Assembly: GCA_037903475.1 (NCBI GenBank)
Contig: JBAJFG010000617.1
Location: 152,602-216,601, forward strand
Source: Ancylostoma caninum
Lineage: Eukaryota; Nematoda; Chromadorea; Rhabditida; Ancylostomatidae
Direction of reading: 5' to 3'
DNA length: 64,000 nt
In this document: piece after piece, positions 10,501 through 20,784 of the stretch
Layout: every line of letters starts with the position of its first letter
Position numbering within the stretch: position 1 is the stretch's first letter
The notes under the pieces: generated by a model
Told to the model about the DNA's origin: nothing
Database searches by the model: none
Seen by the model: the letters and a program-made list of their open reading frames with translations, nothing else
Position numbers and translations under genes: made by a program

Positions 10501-11217
10501 GTGATGAGTATAAAGGTAGGCAAATTCCTTGGGATTTCTCAACTACTGCTGTGGAAAGGATTTTCGAGGATGGCGGATCAAAAATATGGAATTGGATTTT
10601 GTCTGTTGTATGACTTTAAACAAGAGAAAACAGCAGCGGAATCGTATCGGAGCTCGTGCGAAGCTTTCAGGAAGAATGTTATCAGTGAGAGTCAGTGCCG
10701 AAGGTGGTTCCAACGGTTCCGAAGTGGAGATGAAACCCTTGAAAATGAACCACATGCTCGAGGACGTTCTGCGGTAAACGATGAAGCTTTGAAAGAACCA
10801 GTGGAGTCAGATCCTCGGCAAACCATACGTGAACTCGCTCTCAAGTTTGAATGCAGCCATATGACCATCAAGAATCACTTGAATGCTATTGGAAAGCGGA
10901 GCCGATGCGGGAATTGGATGCCCCACTTGCTCACCGCAGACAATTTGGGCGTGCGGGTTGCCATCACCCAAATTTTGCTCCGCCGTTCCAAAACTGCTAG
11001 CTTTTTCGGGACAGTATTAACGTCGGATGAAAAATGGGTACTGTTCGATAATACATGCAGGAGACCGCAGTGGATCAACAAAGGGGAGCAGCCCAGCCTG
11101 ACCCCGGAACCCGACGAAGTCCGAAATATTCTGGCTGCTTGCAATGCACCCAATTGTGCACATTCCGGAGAACAGGTTTTAGAATTTTCTTCTGTCTTGC
11201 GGAATAAGGTAACTTGA
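10501..11217 (+). pseudogene. Mariner transposase N-terminal half, in frame behind a maT-like helix-turn-helix leader
   Basis: From Met 10570 (MADQKYGIGFCLLYDF) to about 11118 the frame encodes a mariner transposase N-terminus. It has the first helix-turn-helix, CRRWFQRFRSGDETLENEPH, the second helix-turn-helix (SHMTIKNHLNAIGK) and the first catalytic Asp in TSDEKWVLFDN. After TPEP the mariner match ends, so the second and third catalytic Asp and the C-terminus are missing. Upstream in the same frame, AAYKKGHFVMSIKVGKFLG and ISQLLLWKGF look like a separate maT-like DNA-binding helix set with no inverted repeat between the two. The frame therefore seems to be a chance or recombinational join. 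It is non-functional as a transposase. Confidence 0.7.
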
Positions 11218-11312
11218 GGATCCCATGAGTGATAAAGATGCTACAGTGTTCCTCAAATATCGCCGCGTCTATGAGGATTCATGCCGCCTTGAGATTGATG
11301 AGATGGCTTTTG
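11119..11312 (+). repeat. Left arm of a diverged inverted duplication
   Basis: ACCCAATTGTGCACATTCCG and the downstream text GATCCCATGAGTGA and ATTCATGCCGCCTTGA match the reverse complement of 11509-11716 over about 190 bp with scattered changes. It starts where the mariner match ends. Confidence 0.65.
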
Positions 11313-11508
11313 CCAAGCCGCAATGAACTTTATGAGATAGCACCGAAGTGGGTCACTGGAACCTGGCACTATAAAAACTGGCTAGTTCAGTGTGATTTGG
11401 ATTTTGAAAAAGCCAAACAAATTATTTTCAAGGAAAAACTCTAGGCGATTGGGAAACTCGTGCGTGGAGCAAGGGCGAAAACACAATTGTGCTAGTGACT
11501 AGCACTCC

Positions 11509-11895
11509 TCATTTCGAGTAGTCCTGTTTTGATAATTCCAAAGCGGCATGAATTGCCACGTATACGACAATATTCTCGGAAGACTGGAGAATCTTTGTCA
11601 CCCATGGGATCTCCAAAGTATCTTCCTTCGCGAGAGAGAAAAAATTCCAAGTTCTGTTTTCCAGGATGTGCACAATTGGCTGCATGACAACCATCCGGGA
11701 TAATTTGGAATTCCGGGGGAGCAATGAACTGCTTTGAAACCGAACACCCACAACTAAACTTGTAGAACCGTCAGCAGAAGCTTTCCTCCTTGAACAGAGC
11801 TGATGGAAGGAACCAGATGACGTAAACATACACAGAGGATCACTGGCTGAACTCACATAGTCTTCGCAGATATCAACCAGTGGTCGCGCATGCAC
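11509..11895 (-). pseudogene. Unidentified coding-like block; 11509-11716 is the right arm of the inverted duplication
   Basis: The minus strand stays open for 128 codons and includes MVVMQPIVHILENRTWNFFS and WVTKILQSSENIVVYVAIHA. The part from 11716 down to 11509 is present again in inverse orientation at 11119-11312, where the frame is broken. I do not recognise the family. It could be an exon of a host gene, an element-encoded protein, or non-coding repeat with a fortuitous frame. Confidence 0.35.
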
Positions 11896-12206
11896 ATTTT
11901 TTTCCTAGCATATACGGATTGATTCCGCTGCAAAGAACCAATTATTGGTCACATCCCAACGATAAACGGCATTTCGCGAGATTTTGCGGATGATGCCGAA
12001 CTACAGATTTCAACTTCTGCGAGTAAAATTTCTCCTGAAAAACAAAGAGTTGATAGAATAGGGAGCTTTCAACTCAGTCCTATCTCTTATGAGTATCTGC
12101 AACTCTCCTAAGAATTTGAACCTCTAAGCTCTGCTTTAAAAGGAGTTGTAGACGAAAAACGAAAAGTTGCAATCTTTTTGCTCGCTACTTTATATGTATA
12201 TCTCAC

Positions 12207-12251
12207 GAAATTGCCAACATGTATGTGTGTCTCAATCGTTACATCATGGTT
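12207..12251 (+). pseudogene. Chemoreceptor TM3 relic
   Basis: Fifteen codons read EIANMYVCLNRYIMV, which aligns with EIGVTYICFHRYTSV of receptor exon 2 at 2062-2237. The DNA just upstream (TATATGTATATCTCACGAAA) parallels the same exon (TATGTATATATCACACGAAA) but with a frame change. It is a small leftover of a second receptor gene of the same family, joined directly to a maT-like leader copy. Confidence 0.5.
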
Positions 12252-12348
12252 TGTGTCATCGTTTCACATTTGTGATGTGTGTGACATCTGTACCTCACCA
12301 CCCGCGCCTCAGCTCCAAGTCGAGGATTTCGGCTGGGGCTGCCTTTAA
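12233..12348 (+). repeat. Third maT-like leader copy
   Basis: It shares TTTCACATTTGTGATGTG, CTGTACCTCACCACCC and GTCGAGGATTTCGGCT with the plus-strand copy at 10389-10500. The translated end is SRISAGAAFK. No transposase body follows. Confidence 0.55.
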
Positions 12349-12684
12349 GTATTGTTCAGCTCTTTCTCTGTGTGTTTACCTGCTTCTGTCGGTATTGGGC
12401 TTGATGTAAATGTAAAAAGCTTCATTTGTAATCCCTTTTTACATGTCATCCTCCTCATTCCTAGCCTTCCTTTACGTCCGTGCGGTGTTTTGCGTTGTAT
12501 TTTGATCTCCTTTTTGTGCCCTTTCCTAATGGCCATGTTTAAATGTGAAGTTCCCATGTACCTTGATCTGGTACCTCTAGCTGCGTGCCTTGCAGCGTGC
12601 GAAACTCCTCTGCTTGTCTGGCGGACCCTCGCGCAGCTGCACTTTCTCGCCGCGCCCTAGCCGGGCATTCCCAGGGCGCCGCAC

Positions 12685-12693
12685 TATATAAGG
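12685..12693 (+). promoter_or_regulatory. TATA box of the putative LTR
   Basis: TATATAAGG stands in a GC-rich context about 720 bp ahead of the AATAAA signal, the spacing expected of a promoter and poly(A) pair in a long LTR. Confidence 0.5.
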
Positions 12694-13018
12694 CCTCGCC
12701 ACTAACTTAAAAGGCTCCAAATCTCAAGTTGGCTGCTTGTTCGATCGGATCATCGAGGCTAAGGACGAGAGTGCGATCAGTGGACGTGCACGCAACAGAG
12801 CTGAGCGACGGACGGATAGGATCTGGTACATCTCAAGCGGTGTACCCCTCTTCAGGCCTTACTCTGACGGACCGTAGCTGTACGGCCTTGAATCCTTATC
12901 CTTGCGGTAGCGCAAGCCCCGGCGGATATCGCCTTTTAGGAGGACTCTCCAACCTAGCCTGCACCGAGCCAATAGCCGTGTAGGAGAGGGAGTAGTTATC
13001 TTTTATTCCATCTAAAGT

Positions 13019-13117
13019 GGCTACGTCATCGTAGCCCTGAGTTCTCCTAGTATAGCCGGGGGGAGTTGCGCAGCGTTAGCGTAGGCGTAGGCGTAAGCGT
13101 AGCCGTAGCGTTAGCGC
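13019..13117 (+). repeat. Hairpin and degenerate hexamer repeat inside the LTR
   Basis: GGCTACG (13019-13025) pairs with CGTAGCC (13030-13036) over a TCAT loop. From 13073 to 13117 there are about seven degenerate copies of a GTAGGC-type hexamer (GTAGGC, GTAAGC, GTAGCC, GTAGCG). Confidence 0.6.
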
Positions 13118-13410
13118 ATCCGCGTCAGAGTCCGTTAGGCGTTGGGGAAATTCCCACGCCACTTATTTTGCTCAGTTCTTGCCCTCAGGTCATTACCTCA
13201 GGGCCGGCGCACACCTGTGCCTCAGTGTAAATAGAGTGTAAATAGTTGAATTATTTATTCCTATTTAATCCACCTATTTATTCACTTATCGTGTACATTT
13301 ATTTGTTCCTGTTTTATCCACTTATTATATTTCGTTCTCTATCCTATATTTAATCCTCACTATCCATCGCACGCATCCCTTGAAGTTTAGTAGCTTAGTT
13401 TTAAAGCGCT

Positions 13411-13416
13411 AATAAA
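13411..13416 (+). promoter_or_regulatory. Poly(A) signal of the putative LTR
   Basis: AATAAA lies about 90 bp before the proposed LTR end at 13502. Confidence 0.4.
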
Positions 13417-13686
13417 AGCTTTAAATTAACTGGTGTGGTCCATTGGGTATTCGAACGGTTTAAGCCGCGATTACCTTGCAACTTTTTATTGCTGTCATAA
13501 CATTTGGGCTCGTTGTGTTTAAGTGGAGTTCGAAACTCCGGTTTCCTTGCAAATCCCTCTGTTTTCCAGGCTGTGTCCAGAAGTCAAGCAGTCTGGTAGG
13601 ATCCGTGACTTGAGAAGCCGTCTTCTCCATCGTATTCGGTGTCGAGCGAGCGACTCCTCTAACAGGGTAAGTTTAAAAGGCTCACC

Positions 13687-14226
13687 ATGGAGCGGATTAC
13701 GCTGCAGAGCGGAGATGCTCGGGACCCGGATGTCGGGAATAGTGGCGGCTTTCGCCAAAGAAGGGGAACTCCCCGAAGGGCGGAGGTTGTCACTCCTGCC
13801 GGTAGTGAAGGATCCCCCGGGCGCGCTCTCGCCCCGGGCAAGCTGAGAAGAGGACGACGGAATCGTAGGACCCATAAACCCCCTGGGGCTGGGGAACCCT
13901 TGTCCTCGTCATCTTCTGGCACTACTCGGGCCGCGGGTCTTTCCACCGACAGGCGACCGGGTGGGGAGGCGCAAGCCACTCACTCCGGTCTGGTTTCGAG
14001 TGGGACTGGGGGTAGCTCCTCATCTTTTAACCTCACATCATTGCCGGGATCATCACGGGGTTCCCGTTTACCCAACCAAAATCAAACTTTTAACCGGGCA
14101 CGGGGCTCCAAAAGGGGACGTTACCCACGGACCACTGGGAACTTGTCAGCAGGGTCTCAGGCTAGAACTCCTAACCGGGACAATCCTTATCTGACACTTC
14201 CTGGTTTATTGTCTCATAACTTTTGA
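13687..14226 (+). CDS. Gag-like N-terminal ORF of the LTR element (fragment)
   Basis: An ATG in the context ACCATGG opens a 179-residue frame starting MERITLQSGDARDP. It is basic and rich in Gly, Ser, Arg and Pro, with no zinc knuckle, protease or polymerase motif. Its position about 180 bp after the primer-binding-like site suggests the start of a Gag protein. The minus strand is also open over part of it because the DNA is GC-rich, so coding status is not proven. No pol sequence follows, so the element is truncated. Confidence 0.38.
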   Translation: MERITLQSGDARDPDVGNSGGFRQRRGTPRRAEVVTPAGSEGSPGRALAPGKLRRGRRNRRTHKPPGAGEPLSSSSSGTTRAAGLSTDRRPGGEAQATHSGLVSSGTGGSSSSFNLTSLPGSSRGSRLPNQNQTFNRARGSKRGRYPRTTGNLSAGSQARTPNRDNPYLTLPGLLSHNF

Positions 14227-14229
14227 TGG

Positions 14230-15172
14230 TGCACCTATGTGGTGTATTCAGTGAAATAAATGGATAAATTCTTCATTTTTCCACAGAAGTTCACATTTTC
14301 TGAGGTATCTCAGTTGCTGAGCTTCGTGCAATGACCAATTTTCGCGGAACTTCCCTCTGCACCTAGAAATCCGCTTGGCCTCAACTACGAAACTAGTCTA
14401 TAATAGGCACATTTTTGAGTGTAGCCATTTGTTGCTCGAATACACTCGCTGTGTTTCCATAGAAAAATGGCAGAGCAGGTAACCAACTTCGACACACCAG
14501 GAAGAACATGAAAATGGCAAAAATATGGCTGACAGAGAGGAAGTGGGAAAAGTCTTCATACCATGTGGACAAGCATAGTAGACACCTTGCGTATAAGCAA
14601 TCATCATTTTTTCGCAACCTGACTATTTCTTTGCGAATTTGTGTCATGATGGAATTTCTGTACAACGTGCTGTGAAGCAGTTTTTGAAGATTCTAAGAGG
14701 ATTACGCCGAAGCAACAGTTATGCAAGTTCGTTTTTCGCTAGGTAGACACAATAGTTTCCGCACAGGTCCCAATGCAACCCCCTTATGCATGCTGTGCTG
14801 CCTGGAAGATTAGCTTGTAGTACCCACACACTTCCTCTTGTCACGGCAATGGGCACTACTCTTAGAAGGAAAAATATCTGCGCATATTTGCTGGAGGAGC
14901 AATAGCTTCCCAACGAAGCGCTCGGAGATGAGATATATTGATACGGCATCCATAGCAGCCCGTAGTGTAATTGAAGCGCAGAAATGTCCATACAGATGTT
15001 GTCCCCGATGTGCTGCTGTTCCGTTATCTTAATAACGCTGAGTAGCAGACATTCATTCTCTTTTCAACAATGTTCGTGCTCAATACGTTTTCATAATGGC
15101 ACCAGTTAGGCTTTTCGCCTCCTAGCTTCCGTTCATTATTCATGAGTCGAAAAGGTTTAGTTTTGATTGATA
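14230..15172. other. No supported gene
   Basis: A minus-strand frame at 14393-14665 has a hydrophobic run (SHIFAIFMFFLVCRSWLPAL) but no family was recognised and no splice-consistent partner exon was found. Confidence 0.35.
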
Positions 15173-15174
15173 TA

Positions 15175-16458
15175 TTAGGTTGTTGCAAAATCGATGTCGG
15201 ATTTTCGAACCATGACTTTTGGTCTCATGAATATCATGTATGGAGATATTCTGAGAACATATTTTGAATGTACCTTAAAGCTTATTTCTTGCTCTATCTC
15301 ATACTGCATTCCGTTTCATTTCTATCTGCTCTTTGTGGTTCTTTGGTGGGTGAATCCAAATGTTGTCAAGTGCTGAAATTAGGCTGATTCTACTCCACGA
15401 ATTCAAACTCGGTAACAACGCAACGGCAGCAACCCGCAATATCATCAAAGCGTGGGGAGAGGAAACTGTCAACGAATGCACCGCGCAGCGTTAGTTCAAA
15501 AAGTTCAGTTCAGGAGACACGAGTATGAAAACTCAGCCAGGTTACGGGCGCAAGTCAGATGTCGATGATGGCGTTCTGAAGTCCCTAGTAGAAGCCAATT
15601 CCAGTAGAACCATTCGTGATCTCGCAGATGAACTTGGCATACATTATGCCACTGTCAGTCGCCACCTTCAAGAAATGGGAAAGGTAAAAAAGTTGGACAA
15701 GTGGGTCCCACACGTATTAAGCGACAGGCAAAGGAATGAACGTTATACCATCTGTTCAAATCTGATTTTGCGCAACAACGCGGAGCTGTTTTTGGGGAGG
15801 ATTGTCACCTGCGATGAAAAATGGATACTCTATGACAATCGTCGCCGCCCTGCACATTGGTTGGACAGGTGTGAAGCTCCCAAGCACTTCCCTGAGCCGG
15901 CTTTGCGGCAGAAAAAGGTTATGGTAACTGTATGGTGGAATTCCGTTGGCGTGATCCACTGCTTCTTCTTGGTACCTGGCCAGAGTATCACTGCTGACTC
16001 GTACTGCCACGAAATTGAAGAAATGCACAAGAAACTCGCCAAAATGTGCCCATCTTTGGTAAACAGGAAAGGTGTGCTGCTATTGCACGACAACGCTCGG
16101 CCGCACATCGCACATCAGACGATCCAGAAATTGGCACAGTTGGAGATAGAAGCTCTTCCTCATCCACCTTGTTCATCGGACCTCTCGTCTACAGATTACC
16201 ACCTGTTCAAGCACCTGGGCCTTTATCTTAGGGGGAAAATTTTTCGTGACAGCACTGATGCTCAAAACGCATTCATAGACCTCATCGGCTCAAGAAAACC
16301 CGCCTTCTTCGCTGATGGGATCGGCAAGCTAGCACAAAGATGCAAAAGTGTGTTGATTCGAATGGTGACTACTTTGACTAATAAAGTTCTGTTTGAGCTG
16401 AGTTATGATCAATCAAATTCAACGATGGAAATCCGACATCGATTTTGCAACAACCTGA
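15175..16458 (+). mobile_element. Complete 1284-bp mariner element, coding lesions only
   Basis: The terminal inverted repeats are 15175-15204 and 16429-16458. They start TTAGGTTGTTGCAAAATCGA on the left and TCAGGTTGTTGCAAAATCGA on the right, and match at 29 of the first 30 positions. A TA target duplication flanks the element (15173-15174 and 16459-16460). The length is typical of mariners. The near-identical ends suggest a relatively young insertion. Confidence 0.93.
15360..16381 (+). pseudogene. Mariner transposase, one nonsense codon and one 1-nt deletion
   Basis: The product would be a cut-and-paste transposase of about 340 residues, the usual mariner length. From ATG 15360 the N-terminal DNA-binding domain (LILLHEFKLGNNATAATRN) is followed by TAG at 15492-15494, in the place of the conserved Trp of the QRWF motif. 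The frame then runs through the second helix-turn-helix (IHYATVSRHLQEMGK) and the catalytic residues: TCDEKWILYDN, LLHDNARPH and SSTDYHLF. The spacing between the last two Asp is 34, the mariner D,D34D signature. Near 16342 one base is lost in another Trp codon, so the standard ending SNGDYFD and its TAA (16379-16381) fall out of frame and the open frame runs on to 16487. The catalytic triad is intact. Confidence 0.93.
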
Positions 16459-16461
16459 TAC

Positions 16462-19400
16462 ATTTTAAATTCATTGTTGGAGCGTGAACGTACTTTTCAC
16501 AAAGCGGCATTACTTTCAAATGAAGAAGGTGCAGTTGAAAAAAAAACAAAGGGACAAGGATCCAAGGACTGGGTGCACGAAGAGTTGCTGTCTATTGTTC
16601 TGCCCACGGCCTCCCCGTTAACGGGACAAATGCCATTCATTTCTTACCTTAGGACTACGTCAAATGAGACCATTCCATTGTTTACTATGCCCTTGTGAAA
16701 ATTCATGAGCAATGTCTTAGCACAATCCTTTGTAAACAATCCAGTGAGCTTGCTTGTCGCCTTCTACAACTTCTCCTTTTCTGCTAGCTTGAAGGCCCTC
16801 TGGCGGATTTCTGAACGTTCTAGGGATGTTTAAAGCTTCTCGCTCTTTCAGAGACGACCAGTTTTCCCAGCAATTTTCCCTCTCTCAACTGGAATACATA
16901 TACTTTCTATGTGCCACCCATGTAAAACTTGTGTAACTTGCAACACTTATAGATCTAAGTTTTATTTCTTCTACAAATCGCTTCAAGAGCCAAAATGTTA
17001 GCCCTAAAATCCTTTCTACATCAATTTTAGGACAAATAACGGGAACAAGACGGAGATTTTCCATGGTGAGCAGCAGCAAAATACAGGGAGCATTTTATGT
17101 ATCAATTACATGCAATTTACGTGCATTCAAATCGCTGTCAAATCTAGATCCAGTTGTTGTTTTCGATGAATTTGCCAATATGATCTCCGAGTTGCCGAAT
17201 TTGTCATGTTCCATTACATAAATAGGCGGACACTGATGTTTCCTTGCATGGCGTACATGTAAAGGCTACAGGTGCTTATTGTAACCACATGGCTGTTGTC
17301 CTACTCCAAAAAAGTAAGCCGAATGATGAAGATTAAAAATAGTCCTTTCACCCGCAAACGATTCCTGAAGCTAAGTACAACTCTTTTACTCTTTCCATAG
17401 TTTTATCCTGCTTTCCAGGAGCAACTCTACGATAAAGTATAGGTGACATTGAAGTGGAAGACCTCTTTTCAATTATAGTAAGAACATTTTGTTCTCTCTG
17501 ATAGATACTTGCAAAATAACGCCTTCCGCGGAATGAGGGTACCCCTCGGTGAGCCCCAAATGAGAAAGTTGATTCCTATTTCGTATCTATTTGTCAAAAA
17601 AAGTTGGGCAAGTCGTTGGCCGACGTCTCGGTGACGACTGGCGGCGACCTGCCCGTGAATATTCGATTTCGTGTTCATCCGCACTGGCTACGAAGACAAA
17701 TTGCGTGTTTTCCGGCTTGATGCATCGCCCTGTGCCGTCCCTTGACTGACATAAGCGTTGTCCTTCCTAATATTCTGGAAACTCTCTGCCAATAGCTTCG
17801 GATTTTTTCCTTAAATGAATTTCCCATATAAATTCCTCACAGATACGATGGAAACATTGTGAAAATTATTTATTTTTGCGCACTCGAGATGAGCAAAAGG
17901 GCTTTTCGTAGATCCATAGAGGTTTCGAGTTGTTCGTGCTCAAGAGGTAGTAACCCACGTTTTCTAGTCTCTCATTTTCGGCGAGTCCTCGTTATTTTGG
18001 TCAATCGAAAGACTCTTCCACTTGTAGGTGTAGCTGCCACGGAAAACAGGGCGTGATCTAATTAAAACCTATTTTCCTGTCGTAAAAACCTCATCAGCCG
18101 TCGTGTTTTGCTCATTTCCACCATAGTAAAATTCAAATTCTGTCACAGCAACCGCTTTCCGATGCTGTGAGGTTGACAGAACTTTTCGTTTGAGTATTTG
18201 ATCCATGATTTCAAGTATTCGCTTTATGTTTCTTTTCGTCCAGGGTCAAAAAATTTCCGGTAATTCCCTATATCTTTACGATTCGCTGTGATTCAGTATA
18301 TAAAGTCTGTCCCAAATTTCGCAATACAAAGGTGCTTAGAGAATGAAGTGAGTGAATGTTTCATGAAATTTCTTTTGATACATAGAATCTTGAACACAGC
18401 TGCATCTGCTAAATTTACATCTATTTCTTGCAGCGATTTATGCCATCTCCATCCCCAATTGAATCTCGGGATTGGTTTCTTCTCAGTTCCCCTAAATAAT
18501 AGCTGCTCAATCCAATCTAACGGTTTTGGTGACCAAATCTCAGGTTGGATTCCATATTTATTCTCATTCAAAATGCTCTCCGCATTTGGTTCACTTTTAA
18601 ACAAATTTTGTGCTACCTACCTCTTTGCAATCCTTCAAGAATTATCGGTGTGCTCAACGACTTCTCTCCAGCAATTTCCAAGCGTTTCCTTTGCAAGTGT
18701 ATTTTTTAAAACAAAATCACATTCTTCTTGTTGTCGCACTTCCTTTGTAAGATGTCCATATGGGTAATATCCCGCCCCTCCTCCACCCCTTCCCCTCCGC
18801 CCCGAAATTCTACGTTCCCAAAAGAAGTTATAGAGTAAAAGAATGTTATAAGCATCTCTTGACGAGTTTCTCCTTTTTTGGCAAATAAAAGTGCTGTTCT
18901 GCTTGTAATAGGAAACTTCGAGGAAATCTGATACTCTATTGTCGTATGAGCCTGCAAACTCCATCAAGAAAAAGCCGATAAACAGCGAAGAAAAGATGAA
19001 GCGGTGTAGAATTGCATTTGAAAGCCCATTTAATAATTGTCAAGCGTTGGTGTGGATAATTTAAGGGGAGAAAACGCTTCCGGAGTTACGTCGCAGCACT
19101 GCTTCCGTGCATCTATCTCTAGCGAGTTCTACAGAAAAATTAGATGAAATATATTCATTTTTTTCCGGAAAAGCAGACGCCAGTGATGCATCTACCATTT
19201 AAAAGTTTTTCTACGCTTCTGGGCGAGGGAATTCTGAAGCAGGAACGCGACTTCAAAGAGAACTTCTTGGAAAAGATCGCGTCAAAACTCAACGGATATT
19301 CAGTGGATCTAGCAGAGTCATTAGCGTATTGGATTTCCTCAAAGTTTCTGGTTACAATTACACAAGCAGCATTTCTTGCTGCACATCCGAGAAGCAATAT

Positions 19401-20010
19401 GGATTACTTCGCTAACTTATTACTGATAATAATGTTGTCCGATCAATGATTTGTCGCTCATCTACTCTATTTTTGCACTTTTTGAAGACAGCACAAGCAG
19501 AATAAGATTCCAGTGAACATGACACTTTTCATAGTAATCTTGTACGGTTTCCTTCATTCTGCAAGTATATCCTGTCCATTGTCCGCTCATGGCTAGTTCT
19601 TTTTGTTTCAGAGACTTTTCATGTGGGCGAGAACAGCGACATTTCTCCTCTTCAATTAAATTTTCCGATGCACAGTTATTCCTGTCATTATCCAAAGGAT
19701 CACTACGGGTTAACATTCGGAGCTCTGAGCAGAAACCAGACATTGTAATCTACCTCTAGAGTGTTAGCTAGGGAATTGGGTTTCTTGGGCACGCACCAGT
19801 TCTGTTGTGACCGTTCTGATGTTCGGTAATAGTCCCTAGCACGACAACAAAGCACACACCCGAACAGCTTACAAGGCCAGCTTCTGAGGTAACGTCTGCC
19901 AACCACAAGCGAAACCATCACCCGAGATGCTAATTGAGCTGATCGTTAGAGCCAACAGTTTTCTAGAAGTTATGGGTTGAAGTTATCTGTGACAAAAGTA
20001 CACCCGAAAC
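16462..20010. other. No supported gene
   Basis: Several long frames exist on both strands. Those at 18288-18767 (+) and 18293-18604 (-) overlap. The minus frame contains GIQPEIWSPKPLDWIEQLLF, which reads like protein but matches no family I know. No phase-consistent exon chain was found. A short GC run CCCGCCCCTCCTCCACCCC lies near 18771. Confidence 0.4.
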
Positions 20011-20012
20011 TA

Positions 20013-20483
20013 ACCTGGGAACGATACTACGAGGGTCCGACAACTCGTAGCGAAATGTACGTATACTGTCAAATGCAGTTTTCGATGCTGATCTCAAATC
20101 CGTTTTCCTTATCTGCTGCAGAGCTCTCTACAAAGAGTTACTTGGCATGATTCCGGCTTGAGCAAGGCAGCCAAAATTTGACTTCTTGGATATTTTCTGC
20201 CAGAAGATCACGAGAACTTATTTGGATCTAGGAAAATTTAGGAAGTATTATTTAGCTTCAATTAATAGACAGGTTTGAAACAGTTTTTGCGTATGTTTTC
20301 AACACAATATAACTCGATTCTCAAATTTGGCCGGTCTAGACTAGCCAAAATCATGCTACATAACTTCTCACAGAGAACTTCGCAGCAAATAAGGAAAATG
20401 GATTTGATATCAGCATCGAAAACTCCATTTGGCAATATACATTTCATTACGAGTTGTCGGACCCCGCTAGTATCCTTCCCTAG
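20013..20483. mobile_element. Foldback (long inverted repeat) element, arms about 170 bp
   Basis: The left arm (about 20013-20184) and right arm (about 20312-20483, inverted) share GGGTCCGACAACTCGTA, GTTTTCGATGCTGAT, TCAAATCC and CCTTATYTGCTGC with scattered changes. The loop is about 130 bp. No transposase is present and no target duplication could be fixed. It may be a non-autonomous DNA transposon or an inverted duplication. Confidence 0.6.
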
Positions 20484-20784
20484 TAAGAACCTCAGTATCC
20501 GCCTTAACCAAGATTTTCGGATAGAAAAGGTACGCTACGATTTTTGCTCTATGTGCGTCGTAGTTTTGAATTTGCAGCCGTGGCTCTGTTCCAGATTGAC
20601 GACCTACTTTTGCAAAACAAATAAATTCGTTGTCTCCCGGTTTGTGACAAATGGTTTTTGGGTGTTTTCCAAAGATGCGAGTACGAGAAGGGAACCATAG
20701 GCCTACCTAATCCCTTCCTTAATAATTCAATATTTTTAATGAAATATTAAAAGTGGAACACACTCGGAGCACAATTACGCTGGA

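Larger units (their letters stand above)
12600..13502 (+). mobile_element. Probable LTR of a retrotransposon (solo or 5' LTR)
   Basis: A TATA box (TATATAAGG, 12685-12693) and a poly(A) signal (AATAAA, 13411-13416) lie in the order expected of an LTR. The segment ends ...ATAACA at 13502 and is followed after two bases by TGGGCTCGTTGTG (13505), a primer-binding-site-like sequence beginning TGG. A GC-rich leader and a gag-like frame come next. The 5' boundary is not visible and no second LTR copy was found, so the limits are approximate. It could also be a Pol II promoter of another kind. Confidence 0.45.

Noticed and set aside
13439..13550. tRNA gene suggested by GTATTCGAACGG and GAGTTCGAAACTCC
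   Set aside because: No cloverleaf with acceptor and anticodon stems could be built around either TTCGA box.
18288..18767. 159-codon + frame as a gene
   Set aside because: Cys/Ser/Phe-rich with no family, and a competing minus frame covers the same bases; no splice support.
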